Assembly: GCA_003868215.1 (NCBI GenBank)
Contig: QWDQ01000044.1
Coordinates: forward strand, 1 to 64,000
Length of the DNA: 64,000 bases
Reading direction: 5' to 3'
Source: Pseudophaeomoniella oleicola
Taxonomy: Eukaryota; Ascomycota; Eurotiomycetes; Phaeomoniellales; Phaeomoniellaceae
The notes below the pieces were generated by a model. The model saw only the letters and a program-made list of their open reading frames with translations. It made no database searches and was not told where the DNA came from. Made by a program: the position numbers and the translations under genes. Positions 45,372 to 56,725 of this stretch are shown in pieces (the stretch's first letter is position 1; each line of letters opens with the position of its first letter).

Positions 45372-48097
45372 TCACATCTTCGCGGCAGATCCTAGATCTG
45401 TCATCAACCTTCGAATCCCTCTTACCAACTCAGGAGGACCGTTGCCCCAATTGCCATTCAGAATCTGTTGTATTTCCTCCATGACCAGAGGAACCTGTTC
45501 GACGAGCGTGAAGTCCGATCTATAATGTCGCAAGCATGGCGTGCCACTCCCATCCTGAAGGAATGCCTGAACTGCTCCTCTTTCAGAAAGATCAGCGTCG
45601 TCACCATCTAACATGACAAGGAGCTGCTGCTGCTGGCTTCTCTCTTGAGGGGTCTGCAGGCAAGTACGGTTTCGGGCAAGAGCACCATACGACCAGAGTA
45701 CCAAAGCTGTGTGATAAAGCATAACAGCGTAGAAATCTCTCAACGTATGGCGAGAGAGCATCCGTGAATACCGAATTACTTGGGCTGCATGCCATATTGC
45801 GTGACGGGACGAAGGGCTTTCAATCCATGTCTCTGCGGAATAATATGTTTTCAATGCTTCTTCTCGATTGTCCTTTCCGGTAACAAGGTGCAGCTCATCA
45901 ATGGTAATGTCTAGCTGTGTCCAGATGAACTCGTGGAGCATCATCACTTCAGGTCGCAAAGGTGGCAGTTGTCTGATGACGACAGATACGTTGTCTAAAA
46001 GTCTGAGGCATTTGAGGTAAGCGACTGAGTCGGAAGCAGGGCTGTGCCAGTTCGGGGCCGTCTGCAATGTTTTGATTTGCCGGTGTTGACAGACGAGGGC
46101 ATATAAGCTGTGCAGGATTACGAGCATGGATAGGTTGAGGTCCAAGAACTCCGCGTATACACCGAGTTTTGATAAGTCTTGCAACACTTCGATCAGGCAG
46201 GGCAATCGAGAAGGAGTTGGGCCGCTTCTCTGAGCATAGATTGCCGCCCACTCTGAGGCCGATCTCGCCCTCCATAACGCTTCTGTCTCCGGCAAAGGCA
46301 GACAGACCTCCGAGAAATGTATCAGCGGTGATGTGTTAAACATGATCGCTGCTCGAGAATCATGTATGACAGTATAAAACACAGTTCTGCCAATTGTCAG
46401 ACCAAGAATCGTAGATGATCTTCCAGACATACCTCTTCTTTTCCTCCTGTTTCGCCCACTTCCGCCAGCGTCCATCGAGTGTTTCCTTTTCATCCAAAGG
46501 CTCGGGTAGAATGGTACCATATTCCCATCGCCGAAATTGACGGTTACGGCGTAACATCGTCACAGCCGGCTGAAACAACGCCTCCGCCATTTCAATCTTC
46601 CTTCTCACCGAGCAATACTGGAGGGTCTCCTGTTGCAGAAGGTAAGCTTGCTGAATTTCGAGTTCTCGAGTGACAGTGTTATGCACGTCGATGGTTTTCG
46701 GAATGGCTCTCCTAGCTTGTTCTAGCATGGCATAGCCTATCGTGCGCAAGACGTGTTGTTCTTGGTAAACCGCACCACTTGCGACAATCGGCGTCAAGAG
46801 CTCTGCGCGCACATGGTTCGGCCTAAACGACGGTGCGTGTATCCAATCGTCGACTCTGCGAGTATGGGTGTTGAAGAAATGCTGCATGAAATCATCATAT
46901 AGTTCAGTAGTCGGGAACGACCGGATGATCTTTTCGACGTTTTCTGGTTGAACATTCTTTATGACGAGATTCAATAAGCGGTCCCGCGCTGTATAGTCCA
47001 GGTTTTCTCGCAGTACTTGTGTTTGTGGCTTCCTCCGAGCTTTCGTCGGTAGCATAGGGGGTAGTGCAAGTCTGACCTCCTCCTTGTACCGATCGTCTGC
47101 GGGCGGAATTGGCCGATCAGAGTATGGCTTTTGGCCATCGTCTGCTGCGCCTGTCGCCTGTCGGACGGAGCTGCGAAAGGTGTCAGCGTTGAAGTTATAG
47201 CTGTTCCAGTCGTAGGGTTCAAGCGAGATCGAGCCAAAAGATGATGGCGACATGTTAGGAACGGCCATGCCTTGGTCTACGTAGTCGGCAGCGACACGGA
47301 CTGATCGCCCAAGAGACCAATTGATACCAACGATATCAGGAAAATATCCGAACTCGGACTCCACGAGTTTCCCTGCATATATGCTTTCGTCGTACGCCGA
47401 CTTCATGGACGATTGCTCGGTGGAACTGGGAGTTGTTATATTGGTCACCTCTAATTTCAAATTGCTCGACGTTGACGTCCAGCCTGGAAATTGCACTTGC
47501 TGCAACAGCCCGTCTGTCTCCTCGGGTGGGTCTTGAGAAGAATTCAATGGATGCACAGGCTCACAGATGAACCCTCGATTTTTGCATCGGCTGCACGGCT
47601 TCTGCAGTGTCAGTCATCTCACGATCCCTTCGAAGGGGAGGCAGAATCACCTTATTCTCGTCACATTTCAGCTTCGAAGTGCTGCACGCTTTACATGCCT
47701 GGGTGACTCGACCAGCTTGCGGGAATTGAGCGAGCTTCCTCCGTTTGACTTGTCCCTCGTCTCGATCCTGCACGTGACCTTCGGCATGACGCTTCAACAG
47801 ATCTGGCCTTCCAAAGGTCTTCATACACACATTACACGCGTACGGCTTCTCTCCGCTATGCGACCGAACATGTCTTTGAAGATGATCTGCTCGGTTGTAG
47901 CATTTCTTGCAGAAGGCACATTGGAACATGCCTACGCCCGTGAGAAGGCCATCTTGCTTGATTGATGGCGATTTCGGGCTCACAAACGGCGAGCTGGATG
48001 TATTTTGGAACATGGGTGTTTCCAATGGTTGGCCATTTGGGCCTGTCGACAGGTTGTCTGGTCTCTGGTCCGGTAGATTGCTCTGCGAATAATCCAT
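45372..48097 (-). CDS. Transcription factor: two C2H2 fingers plus Zn2Cys6
   Basis: Nuclear regulator, three exons: 48097-47651, 47601-46433 and 46386-45372 (876 aa). Two C2H2 fingers (Cys60/63-His76/80 and Cys88/91-His104/108, linker HSGEKPYAC) are followed within 30 residues by a Zn2Cys6 cluster: Cys135, 138 and 145 in exon 1, Cys152, 155 and 162 in exon 2. Spacing is C-x2-C-x6-C-x6-C-x2-C-x6-C, so intron 1 cuts the cluster between its two halves. The rest is a fungal-specific transcription factor middle homology region (DDFMQHFFNTHTRRVDDWIH and YHTALVLWSYGALAR). This dual-finger architecture is an ascomycete class. The target is unknown and no neighbour suggests it. Confidence 0.9.
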
Positions 48098-49770
48098 CTA
48101 CTGTCCAATTAGGAGGCCCAAGCTTGGCCTTTACAGTAGTCGAAGCCAATGGTAATTCTTGATCGAAGTCGATTCAAAGTCTGAGGTAGTTGCAGCTTTC
48201 TCCCATCGCTATTCCTGGTTCTGTTCAATGCATCGGTGTATGTAATAATACTTAGTAGACGTCTCGACGAGTAGTGGGCACACGGTGGATAATTTGAGGC
48301 GTCGTCCCAGATCTGCAAGATTCAACCAAGGTTAAGTGGACCAGCACAAGATGATAATACTAACGTTAGAACAGTAGCGAGAGTAGGTAGTAGCACAGTT
48401 GAGTTTGGTATGTTTGTAGATCTACCTTCCTTTGTCGTTTTGGTGAGAGTTTCCGATCTGTTTTCTTTCGTTTCGTTTCGTTTTGTGACGATCTTCCAAT
48501 GAGCGTGTTTTTCTCCGGCAGAGCTTACGGAGTACGAGCGACGAGAGGATCAAATGAGAGAGAGAAAGTCAATGGAGCATCTCTGTGGCGTTCCAGGCGT
48601 TTTCTCGTCTCTGTACATAGTGATTAATAGTAATAGTAATACCATGGATCTGGGAAAACAGGGTTGGTTGGTTGGTTGGTAGCGAGAATTTAATTATTAC
48701 TTAAGTTACTGTACCTCATCGAACCATCAATTTGGCACCTTTTCTTTTCACTTGGCATCGACAATCGAAAATCGAAAATCTCTTCAATCAAAGATCAAGT
48801 TTAGTCGTGAAACCCTATCGGACTTGTTCCACTGCTTCACTGCTTCTCTTTTGATGTGTAAATTATTAATTATCTGGAACATGCATCAGTGATTGGTACT
48901 GTTCATTATTCGTTGTGCTTGAATATTATGAATCTTTTATGATCATGTCGAGAATGGCTAATGCAGGTTCCAGTTGATCTTAGATGAACTTGCTAGCATC
49001 CGGTATTTCGATTTCTGAGGAAGTTCATCATATTCGAGATCTCTCAAGCAACGTCTTCTACTTTCCCTTGTCAACTATTACTACTATGTTTCGAGCAATG
49101 TCAATACCAGACATGTTCATGCCCTCTGTCTCTCTCTTTCTTTTCATCTACGAGCACCCCGATTGGATGCTGGCACATCTCCAACCGACTACCAGACAGT
49201 CTGACTACAAAGGACGAGTCAACCAAGAACTGTTCTGAGTATGGTGTCGCGGGTCAAATCCTTGTTAGGCCAAATTGAAATTAAAGACTTTCTTGAGAAC
49301 ATGGGAAATCCCGCCTCTCCCGCCGCGTATCGATTTCATTTTCCACATGGGATTTTCCCACTCGAAGCCTTTCATTGTCTACAATAAACTCAACCGATTT
49401 CTTTCCCAGCCGCTTGCGCACCTTCAATTCGGGCCCACTAACTTACTACCTAGGTGGTTACACGGTACTTGCTGTCACACTCGGCTGGAACTAGGCACAT
49501 GCAGGTACCAAACCGGTCTTGCACCGAGTAGCCATTTCATTATGGGGTAAACCTGACAGGACAAAGCCTAGGGTGTTGTCATCATGGCCCGGAAATATCC
49601 TGGTGATTCACTGCAGTGGTCCACGTGCCTGTCCATTTGCTCTCTAGATATTCTACTTCTCCACGTCGTAGTGTACGAGCTCGCTGCCGACTGGGGAAAA
49701 TTATTATGATTTGAGCTGCTTACGAACGGTAGCAACATTTGCATTGTGCCTGCTGTTACAAAGTGTATGC
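48098..49770. other. 1.7-kb intergenic region
   Basis: Upstream of the transcription factor and downstream of the SDR gene. It contains a (GGTT)n run near 48663-48680, C/T-rich and TTTCG-repeat stretches near 48460-48485, and TACCTAGGTG at 49447-49456. The length suggests a long leader and promoter for the regulator. No gene is supported. Confidence 0.5.
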
Positions 49771-50553
49771 TCACAACGTGAAGCCTCCATCAACGACGTA
49801 GTTTTGGCCCGTTACAGAGCCATTGGCTGACAATTGAGCCACCACATCCGCTACGTCCTCGACTTCGCTGATCATCTTCAACGGTGTTTTCTGCCGCATT
49901 GCCTCGATCTTGTCCGCAGGAAATTTGGAGCCCCATTCTGTCAACATCAAGCCAGGGCTTACGGTATTGACCCGGACCTTGGGGCCACATATGACCGCCA
50001 AACATTTCGCCAAATGAATCTGTCCAGCCTTCGTCACCGCATATGCCAGAGATGACCCCGCCGCCTTGACACCCGCGGTCGAAGCAATTGTCACGAAGCT
50101 TCCTCGGTCCTTGCCGTCGCTTTCATCGTATGCTTTCTCCAGATGCGGTTTCGCACATTCGAATAGCCATAAATGTGCCTTCACATTGACGTTGAAACAT
50201 TTGTCCCAATCTTCCTCCACACAACCTTCCTCAAAATCCATGAAGTTCGTAAAACGAGTATATCCAGTGTTTGAAACGACGACGTCCAGCCTGCCGAATG
50301 TACTGATGGATTCAGAAACCAATTGTTCAATACCAGCACGGGTTGAAGCATCTGCCTTGACGAGGTGATAGCGAGATGCAGAATCCGGTGGGGATGGTGA
50401 GATCTTTTCACATGCCTGTGCGACCTCGAGGGCTTTTGACTCGCGGCTGTGATAGTTAATGACGATGCGATACGACTTTGCAGCCAGCTGTTTGGCGATT
50501 GCTGCCCCAAGACCAGCGGAGGATGCAGTAATGAGAGCGACCTTTGAAGACAT
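49771..50553 (-). CDS. Short-chain dehydrogenase/reductase
   Basis: Classical SDR, 260 aa, one exon. The cofactor loop is ALITASSAGLGAAIA, a variant of TGxxxGxG. VVSNTGYTRF stands in place of NNAG, and catalytic Ser/Tyr/Lys appear in ASTAGVKAAGSSLAYAVTKAG. The C-terminus VTGQNYVVDGGFTL is typical of glucose/3-oxoacyl-ACP reductase-like SDRs. Substrate unknown. The longer frame opens with GTG, so the ATG at 50553 is taken. The strong basic RIVINYHSRES after the second strand suggests NADP(H) use, an inference from charge. Confidence 0.85.
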   Translation of the reverse strand: MSSKVALITASSAGLGAAIAKQLAAKSYRIVINYHSRESKALEVAQACEKISPSPPDSASRYHLVKADASTRAGIEQLVSESISTFGRLDVVVSNTGYTRFTNFMDFEEGCVEEDWDKCFNVNVKAHLWLFECAKPHLEKAYDESDGKDRGSFVTIASTAGVKAAGSSLAYAVTKAGQIHLAKCLAVICGPKVRVNTVSPGLMLTEWGSKFPADKIEAMRQKTPLKMISEVEDVADVVAQLSANGSVTGQNYVVDGGFTL

Positions 50554-50907
50554 CGTGAAGAGCAGAGTTGCTGGCTTAACGTGTGGCACAATTCGAGTGC
50601 GTTATTTGAAGCCGCTGCCAGTATCCTTTAATATGCAACAGTCACTACATGTTTTGTCTAGACCTGCAAAGAAGTAATGAAGTTTTTGGTTGCTTGACGT
50701 GCATCACGGAGGAACTCGCTCGCTGTGAGTCTCAAACGGAGATTGACGTGCGGGAGGTCAACGAGGGTCGGCGGGACTATTACATTCAGGAGGGGTATGC
50801 ATCTCAATCAGTACATCACCACAACTCAACGCAACTCTCTTCCAAAGTCTCTTTTTGCTCCGGCTCCGATGAGATTGTCCATGTGGTTGGTGAATACTCA
50901 TCTCTCT
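50554..50907. other. Intergenic, SDR promoter
   Basis: About 350 bp between the SDR start and the SGD1 stop, same strand. No feature is seen. Confidence 0.45.
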
Positions 50908-53544
50908 TTAATCGAACCCGTAATCAGACCCGTCGATGTCATCTTCGAAAACTGGCAGTCTGTCGCTTGCACTTAGAGCTTCGTTGATAACACCACATGC
51001 CCACTGCACCATTTTCGTCTCCTTTTTCGAATTCACCAAGTCAGTCTTACGGAGAACCTTCTTGACAAAATACTGTAACCCTTTTGCCATAGTCGGTGTC
51101 TCTCCGGCCCTCAGGAAAATATTGACAAGTGGTTTCTCGCTGTATTCTGTTGCAGATCCAGCTTGAGACCGTGTGATGATAGTGATGAGCAAAACCTCGA
51201 GAAACATTTTCGCTTGATCCTTCAGGTAGGCGATATTCAACACCTTGAGAATATTGACAGTCACTGTACCTTCGGTGATGAGATGGGCAAACATTTTGGC
51301 AAGGTTGACAATCTCTTTGAGCCCTACGGATTCTTCATCGTCTTCCTCGTCATCTTCATCGTCTGGCCGCTCGCCTAGCCGCTTGAAGAAGCCCCACAGT
51401 GCGAACTGTAGTGCCATCCGCATTTTCTTGTTGCCTGAGCAAAGTCGTTTCGCTATGAGGGTGTAATATGGATTGTAGGCATCTTCAGCGCCAGAACAGT
51501 GCAGTAAAACCCGGGGGATCTCAAGTTCCTGGGACTTCTTGAGTCGTAGCTTCATCAACCGTAGATGGGCATCTCGAAAATCAGATGCCGACATTATAGC
51601 AATGAATATTGACCGGCGAATCGAGGTATTCATCCGATGTTGCTGGGCTAACATAACAAGATCCGGTTCACCCTCATCTTCGACAGCCACTCGAATAGAC
51701 TCTTTGTTCGCCACGTGTGATATCGGATGCCCTTCTGTTTCTTTCCAACTGGCACCCACGAGCCACCACTTCCCTCGCTTGTCGCTGTTTTTTATATCAG
51801 CCAGACTAATCCTCAGAGGCTCCGATGCCTTGATTGTACGAGATGCATTCAAAGAGCCGAGGACTTTTCGCATGCGAGTGATATGCTCGATCGCAACTGT
51901 GGTTCCTGCTGCCCCTGACTTCAGTTTGTTGTTTTTGAGATCTGTAATTGTCTCGATCATGAACCTAGTTCGGACACTGACAGGTTGGTTGTTCTGTGTA
52001 GCTTTTGCAATGGTGCCTTGCATGATAAGTACGATTTCTTTGAGGGACGATGGGTCGTCCTGGCGTAGCTGGGGTCCGCAGTCTCTGACCACTTTCAGCA
52101 GGAGTTCTGTGTTTGGTTCCGATAAAGATGACAGAAATAAGCGAATGTAGTCAAAGACAAGGACGCTGCTAATCACATTGAATGTGTAAAGGTACGACAG
52201 AAGACTGATGAAGTTGACCGGCTCCTTGCTAGGTTGCCCGGATTCAGAATCGTAGAACTTGTCGAACTCTCCGACGAATCGTGAAACAACCTCCGCTCCA
52301 AAGTCCGTGCCAACCACTTTGTAGAGGGTACCGATGAACGCAGCATGCAATATAACGAAGGTATTCTGTAGCTGAGACCGGTCAGAAAAAGACGTGAGCA
52401 GGATGTCGATCAGTGTTGAGGTGACGTCTTGCCTAGGATGGGTCTGATACAATTTTTCGATTTCGGCAACGATGGAAATGATATTAGCCTCAGACAACTT
52501 ATTGACTTGACCTTGTAGCTGCCTACGCAATCGACTGATTGATTCATCTGTCGCACCCGAAGCTTTACGCAGTGAAGGGGGTACATATTTTGTAGTTGTA
52601 GACGGCCCGTTTCCACTGACCGGTGCGACATAGGGATTCTCCCGCTGCTTAGGTGGACTAGGGTGTGCGCCATCGCTTTCCGATTCAAACCCTTCGAAGT
52701 CTTCGTCGTCGCTGTCCAACGCATCATCCTCGTCCGCTTCAAGCCCAGGATCGCTCAAATCTTCATCGGAATATCCCTCCACGTTCTCGTAGACTTCTTC
52801 ATCGGTCTCATTATCCGATCCGCTAAGGTCATCGAGGCCGAGATCATCTTCAGCCTCTTCGCCCTCGCTATACACTGGGTCATGGGCCTCCAGCACTTTC
52901 TGTCTCTTACCCGCAAGCCACTCTTGGCCTTCTCTCTTCTTCTTTTTAAGATCGCTTTCCCCGTCGATCTCATCCACACCTTCAAGTAAGAATGCTAATT
53001 CATCGTCAAAAGACTTGGGAAGTTTCTTTCCTTTTATGCCTAATTTCTTCTCCAAAGCCGCTATTTCCGCATCATCTTGCGCCATGTGCTCTTTGAACGA
53101 CCTTGAGTCTCCGTCTAAGACCAGTCCGGGAGACTGGGAACGTTCAGACTCGCCCGTGCTTTCCGAAACATCGTCCAAAACTGGTGACGCAGGACGTACA
53201 CTGCGCTTCTTCAGTATTGATTTGGGCTGTGCTGGTACCGCCTTTGCCTGGGCCAGTGGTGGTTTTTCGTCTGTGGATTTCTTCTGCTTCTTCCGAGGTG
53301 GTTCGAAGTCAGACGTGGTATCCAATACGTCGCCCTTCACGAATGCAGAGCCGTGACTCCTAGGATCCCGCGATCTGTGCTTCTTTTCGTAACGGGCTGC
53401 CTTCCGTTGATCTTTGCGCCCGAGCGATTTTTGGCGAATAGAGCGTGAGCCATTGAACTCTTCTCGAGGCACATCGAGGCCAAGTTGCTCAGTAAGTGCC
53501 TTAGGCAACTTTAAGCCATTACGCTCGGACTGTGACCTTTGCAT
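50908..53544 (-). CDS. SGD1: Nucleolar MIF4G-domain protein Sgd1/NOM1
   Basis: Nucleolar factor needed for 18S rRNA processing and 40S assembly. 878 aa, one exon. The N-terminus is basic (RQKSLGRKDQRKAARYEKKH), then comes a long acidic stretch (DDLGLDDLSGSDNETDEEVY and onward) typical of nucleolar proteins. A MIF4G domain starts near KASGATDESISRLRRQLQGQ and an MA3 domain around RRSIFIAIMSASDFRDAHLR. The end is DSDG-like acidic (FEDDIDGSDYGFD). The longest frame opens upstream with GTG; ATG 53544 (MQRSQSERNGLKLPKAL) fits the family. Head to head with SRP14, 243 bp apart. Confidence 0.92.
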   Translation of the reverse strand: MQRSQSERNGLKLPKALTEQLGLDVPREEFNGSRSIRQKSLGRKDQRKAARYEKKHRSRDPRSHGSAFVKGDVLDTTSDFEPPRKKQKKSTDEKPPLAQAKAVPAQPKSILKKRSVRPASPVLDDVSESTGESERSQSPGLVLDGDSRSFKEHMAQDDAEIAALEKKLGIKGKKLPKSFDDELAFLLEGVDEIDGESDLKKKKREGQEWLAGKRQKVLEAHDPVYSEGEEAEDDLGLDDLSGSDNETDEEVYENVEGYSDEDLSDPGLEADEDDALDSDDEDFEGFESESDGAHPSPPKQRENPYVAPVSGNGPSTTTKYVPPSLRKASGATDESISRLRRQLQGQVNKLSEANIISIVAEIEKLYQTHPRQDVTSTLIDILLTSFSDRSQLQNTFVILHAAFIGTLYKVVGTDFGAEVVSRFVGEFDKFYDSESGQPSKEPVNFISLLSYLYTFNVISSVLVFDYIRLFLSSLSEPNTELLLKVVRDCGPQLRQDDPSSLKEIVLIMQGTIAKATQNNQPVSVRTRFMIETITDLKNNKLKSGAAGTTVAIEHITRMRKVLGSLNASRTIKASEPLRISLADIKNSDKRGKWWLVGASWKETEGHPISHVANKESIRVAVEDEGEPDLVMLAQQHRMNTSIRRSIFIAIMSASDFRDAHLRLMKLRLKKSQELEIPRVLLHCSGAEDAYNPYYTLIAKRLCSGNKKMRMALQFALWGFFKRLGERPDDEDDEEDDEESVGLKEIVNLAKMFAHLITEGTVTVNILKVLNIAYLKDQAKMFLEVLLITIITRSQAGSATEYSEKPLVNIFLRAGETPTMAKGLQYFVKKVLRKTDLVNSKKETKMVQWACGVINEALSASDRLPVFEDDIDGSDYGFD

Positions 53545-53787
53545 AGCGATGAACCAAGTCACTCTATACGGAGGCTTGCTTCGCAGAACTTCCTAAAAAT
53601 ATTTCTGGAGATCGCCGCCGTGTTTCTGAGTTGGAATTTGGTGGAGACTCGGCCTACCTCTTTAAGCGGGGAGCCGCCAAGATTTCGTAAACGTCCTTCT
53701 CCACACATTCAGCGGAAGATGATATCGCACTCTGAAGCTCACCTCCAGTTTGCTCGTGGATGAATACAAGGTGCACGCATTGTGAGA

Positions 53788-54192
53788 ATGGCGGAACATC
53801 ATATCAGCAATGATGAGGTTGGTATAAAACCTTGACCCTTTAATATACAGTACTAACCTTCCCGCAACCAGTTTCTCTCTCGTTTAACAACACTTCTTTC
53901 TACCACTCACGCCGCGACGCACGGATCAATCTATCTCACCCAGAAACGTCTCCCTTCACAGCCTGATCAAGTCATCATACGCGCATCTAATGGCGCGAAT
54001 AAAGAGAAACGCCAGGCAGATCCCAAGTCCAAAATAAAACACAGCACGATCGTTTCAACGGCGGGACTCGCCGACTTCTACGCGAGATATGCAGACGTGT
54101 GCAAAAAGGGTATGGAGGGACTCAAGAAGCGTGATAAAAAGAAGACAAAGAAGAGAAAGAAGGCCACTGGCGAGAAGGCAGTCAAGAAATGA
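53788..54192 (+). CDS. SRP14: Signal recognition particle subunit Srp14
   Basis: Alu-domain protein of SRP that with Srp9/Srp21 slows translation elongation during ER targeting. Two exons, 53788-53817 (10 codons, MAEHHISNDE) and 53872-54192, give 116 aa. The joined protein reads SNDEFLSRLTTLL, THGSIYLTQKRLP, IIRASNGANKEKRQAD, KIKHSTIVSTAGLADFYARY and VCKKGMEGLKKRDKKK, then a lysine-rich tail, which matches the Srp14 fold. The intron has donor GTTGGT, a perfect TACTAAC branch point at 53851-53857 and acceptor CCAG. The split first exon and small size make this gene easy to miss. Confidence 0.93.
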
Positions 54193-54640
54193 ATGGGAAT
54201 ACATGGAGAAAGGTGATCATAAATGAACGTTACGAATTGTGAACGGTCCCCAAACAAGGACCCCGCAGACACCCAGCAACTCCGGAGCCTGATGGCGGGC
54301 ACAACCCGGAAACGAGGACAGCCTCAACTCTGATGAGCAGAAGTCCGCGAGGCTGTGGTCAAAGGGGCTGTCATATTGCGCATTCTTCAGGTCCAGCAAG
54401 TCGGTGGATATTTATGGCCAGCGAATGAGCGCCGTGCAAGCATGCTGCGTGCATAATACTACAAGAGGGTGTGATGGAGCTGGTCCGGATGTATGACGGT
54501 TACAGATGAAGTAGATATCTTCCATTACCAGTCCAAGGGCCAATGGGCCGTTATATACAACTCGCTAGAGGGCTATCCAAATGCCCTGCGCAATGATATT
54601 CCAAAATGTGTCAAAATCATCATCCATCATGGTATACATA
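54193..54640. other. Convergent gap SRP14/INP1
   Basis: About 450 bp. Both 3' ends lie here. Nothing else is seen. Confidence 0.45.
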
Positions 54641-56725
54641 TCAATCAAGGTCCCACTCGTTATCATTAACATCTGGGACAAAATCACGGCTTCGACCTTG
54701 AATCGGATGCCCATAATCATCCTCTTCCTGAGCTTCAGGTCCATCGTTGTCCCGCCGTCTCGAGGATGACCGAGGACGATTACTAGATTGTTTGAACAAT
54801 TCCCCGGAGAGAAGGTCACTGACAGTCGCTCCCTGGGCGATCCGGCCAAGGATATGGATGAAGAATATTACGGCGTCAATTGGCTTTCCAAGTGCAACTG
54901 AGGCAGCTTTCTGAACTAAAGCGGTTGTGACATGCCGGTCAGCAGAATGCGGGGACGGTGCAAGAAGCGTTGAAGCTGGTGGTAGGGGCGAAAATCCTGA
55001 TCGCTGAAATGTTTTGCGCTGTCGAACGAAGCTTCCTGGTGGCGCTGGAGTTTCTAGGTCCGGCCAGTCTTCATCGGTCTCCAAGTCTTCGACTAACCTA
55101 GGCGTCGAAGGTCCCGAGATGTTGTCCTTGGACGAACGCCGTCTTACTGTCGTTTGTGATACATCTCGGGTTGTCTGATAGTTGGACTGCGCCGCGTCTT
55201 GGAGGATGGAGGGTGTCTGTCGTAAGTGTTGCGGACCGGGGGGTAAGAAGGAGCTTGAGCTAGGGAATGACCCAACAGATTGAAACGACTCCGGGCTCGA
55301 AGAGACTCTGTCTTCGGAGGGAGCATTTGAAGCCTGGGCGATCTCAGCCTGCGACTTAGCCGGAATGGGTATCGAGTGTGAAGACGACATGTTCAACTCT
55401 GATTCTGGCATGGCATGTGTGTCACCTGTGGCCGACGACTCTGTGATTTCTTCCGTCCGTTGTCCGTCGTTAGTACCTTGCGCTCCATTTGGCTCTTCTT
55501 CTTCAGCATCCACGGAATTGTTCTCTACGTTGGCCTCGTCTAACATTGAGTCAACAGACTCCAGCACGGCTGCCCCTGTAACCAGTTGCTTCTCAGCTTC
55601 TACTTCTTGCGGCTCGATATTCGGCGACACACTTTCCACCTTTTGAAAGTCTTTATTATCCGCTGGATCTTCTGATGATGAGGAATGACGCTGGATTTCG
55701 GTAGGCAGCGAACCCTTGTCTCCTACTCCTTCCTCGGTGAGCTGGTCGAAGGCCGTCTTTGTGGGCTTTCCCACGGCTTGGCCTGAAAATTCGCTATCCG
55801 ACTCGGCGATCAAAGAAAGTGGTATAACATCCTGCCTAGGGACCTCGTTGCTATCAGTTGTTGAGTTAGATTTAACGAGCGTCTTCGCCTCTTCCTCTGA
55901 ATCCGAACCCTCCGCGTCGCTATCCGCGTCGCCATCACTTCCAAGATCAATTTCATCCCCAACATGTGATTCTGCACGGCTGACTGGTCGACTACTGCTG
56001 CTCCCATCGATTGATGCAGTGTCAGAAATGCTGAATCTTGTTGTACTCGCAACACTCGATGTGCGATCACGCGAATCTATGCTCAGAGGGCTCATTGATG
56101 GCATGCTTTGCCTCGGTCTCCACGCCTTCTTCTTTCTCGGAGTTCGCTCTGACTCGGGAAGCTCGACCTTGAAATCACGCTTGAAGGGACATGGAGTGAC
56201 CTCAAACCGTAGAGATCTCCGTAGGACTGTCTTCAGTTCTTCGATTTTCTGCTTTTCTTCTTCTGTAGCGTTCGGCAATTCAATCCGATTATACTGGAAC
56301 TTCCGCACCCGGAACACGAACTTCGAGTCGCCATCGACACACCAACACTGCGAATTACGTAGAAGTGCATTCACAACACGGCCGGCCTTCAGAAACGTTG
56401 CAGAGCCTGGTACTTTCTCTATGATTAGTTGCCCTTTGGCGACTACCATCTCTCGTGGCGCTGACCATGGTAACGTCTCTATCGTGTCCACAGGATAATC
56501 AAAGTCTTGCGATGCTGGTGTAGAGGTCTTATCTACACCCGGAGGAGAGAAAGAGACTATCAGTGTGGAAGGATGGGAATAGAGGATATCGGCTGCGGCA
56601 TCTGACGGGTCAACATGACTTGGTCTAGGGCTTGGTGTTAATTTCGGTAGAGGCGCAGTGAAGGAGCGACGGAAAGAGGAAGGTGTGCTCTGAAGTGATG
56701 GCCGTCGACCGGGAGGTGTAGCCAT
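54641..56725 (-). CDS. INP1: Inheritance of peroxisomes protein 1
   Basis: Peripheral peroxisomal protein that tethers peroxisomes to the cell cortex and so controls their retention and inheritance. 694 aa, one exon. The conserved Inp1 domain is near residues 50-205: STLIVSFSPPG, ETLPWSAPREMVVAKGQLII, GSATFLKAGRVVNALLRNSQ, CWCVDGDSKFVFRVRKF and EVTPCPFKRDFKVELPES. The rest is long, acidic and Ser/Pro-rich with low conservation, then a C-terminal hydrophobic patch (PIDAVIFFIHILGRIAQGA). Assignment rests on the N-terminal domain. Head to head with the Rrt8-like gene. Confidence 0.85.
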   Translation of the reverse strand: MATPPGRRPSLQSTPSSFRRSFTAPLPKLTPSPRPSHVDPSDAAADILYSHPSTLIVSFSPPGVDKTSTPASQDFDYPVDTIETLPWSAPREMVVAKGQLIIEKVPGSATFLKAGRVVNALLRNSQCWCVDGDSKFVFRVRKFQYNRIELPNATEEEKQKIEELKTVLRRSLRFEVTPCPFKRDFKVELPESERTPRKKKAWRPRQSMPSMSPLSIDSRDRTSSVASTTRFSISDTASIDGSSSSRPVSRAESHVGDEIDLGSDGDADSDAEGSDSEEEAKTLVKSNSTTDSNEVPRQDVIPLSLIAESDSEFSGQAVGKPTKTAFDQLTEEGVGDKGSLPTEIQRHSSSSEDPADNKDFQKVESVSPNIEPQEVEAEKQLVTGAAVLESVDSMLDEANVENNSVDAEEEEPNGAQGTNDGQRTEEITESSATGDTHAMPESELNMSSSHSIPIPAKSQAEIAQASNAPSEDRVSSSPESFQSVGSFPSSSSFLPPGPQHLRQTPSILQDAAQSNYQTTRDVSQTTVRRRSSKDNISGPSTPRLVEDLETDEDWPDLETPAPPGSFVRQRKTFQRSGFSPLPPASTLLAPSPHSADRHVTTALVQKAASVALGKPIDAVIFFIHILGRIAQGATVSDLLSGELFKQSSNRPRSSSRRRDNDGPEAQEEDDYGHPIQGRSRDFVPDVNDNEWDLD

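Noticed and set aside
49245-49275. GGGTCAAATCC resembling a tRNA B box
   Set aside because: No A box at the right distance and no cloverleaf.
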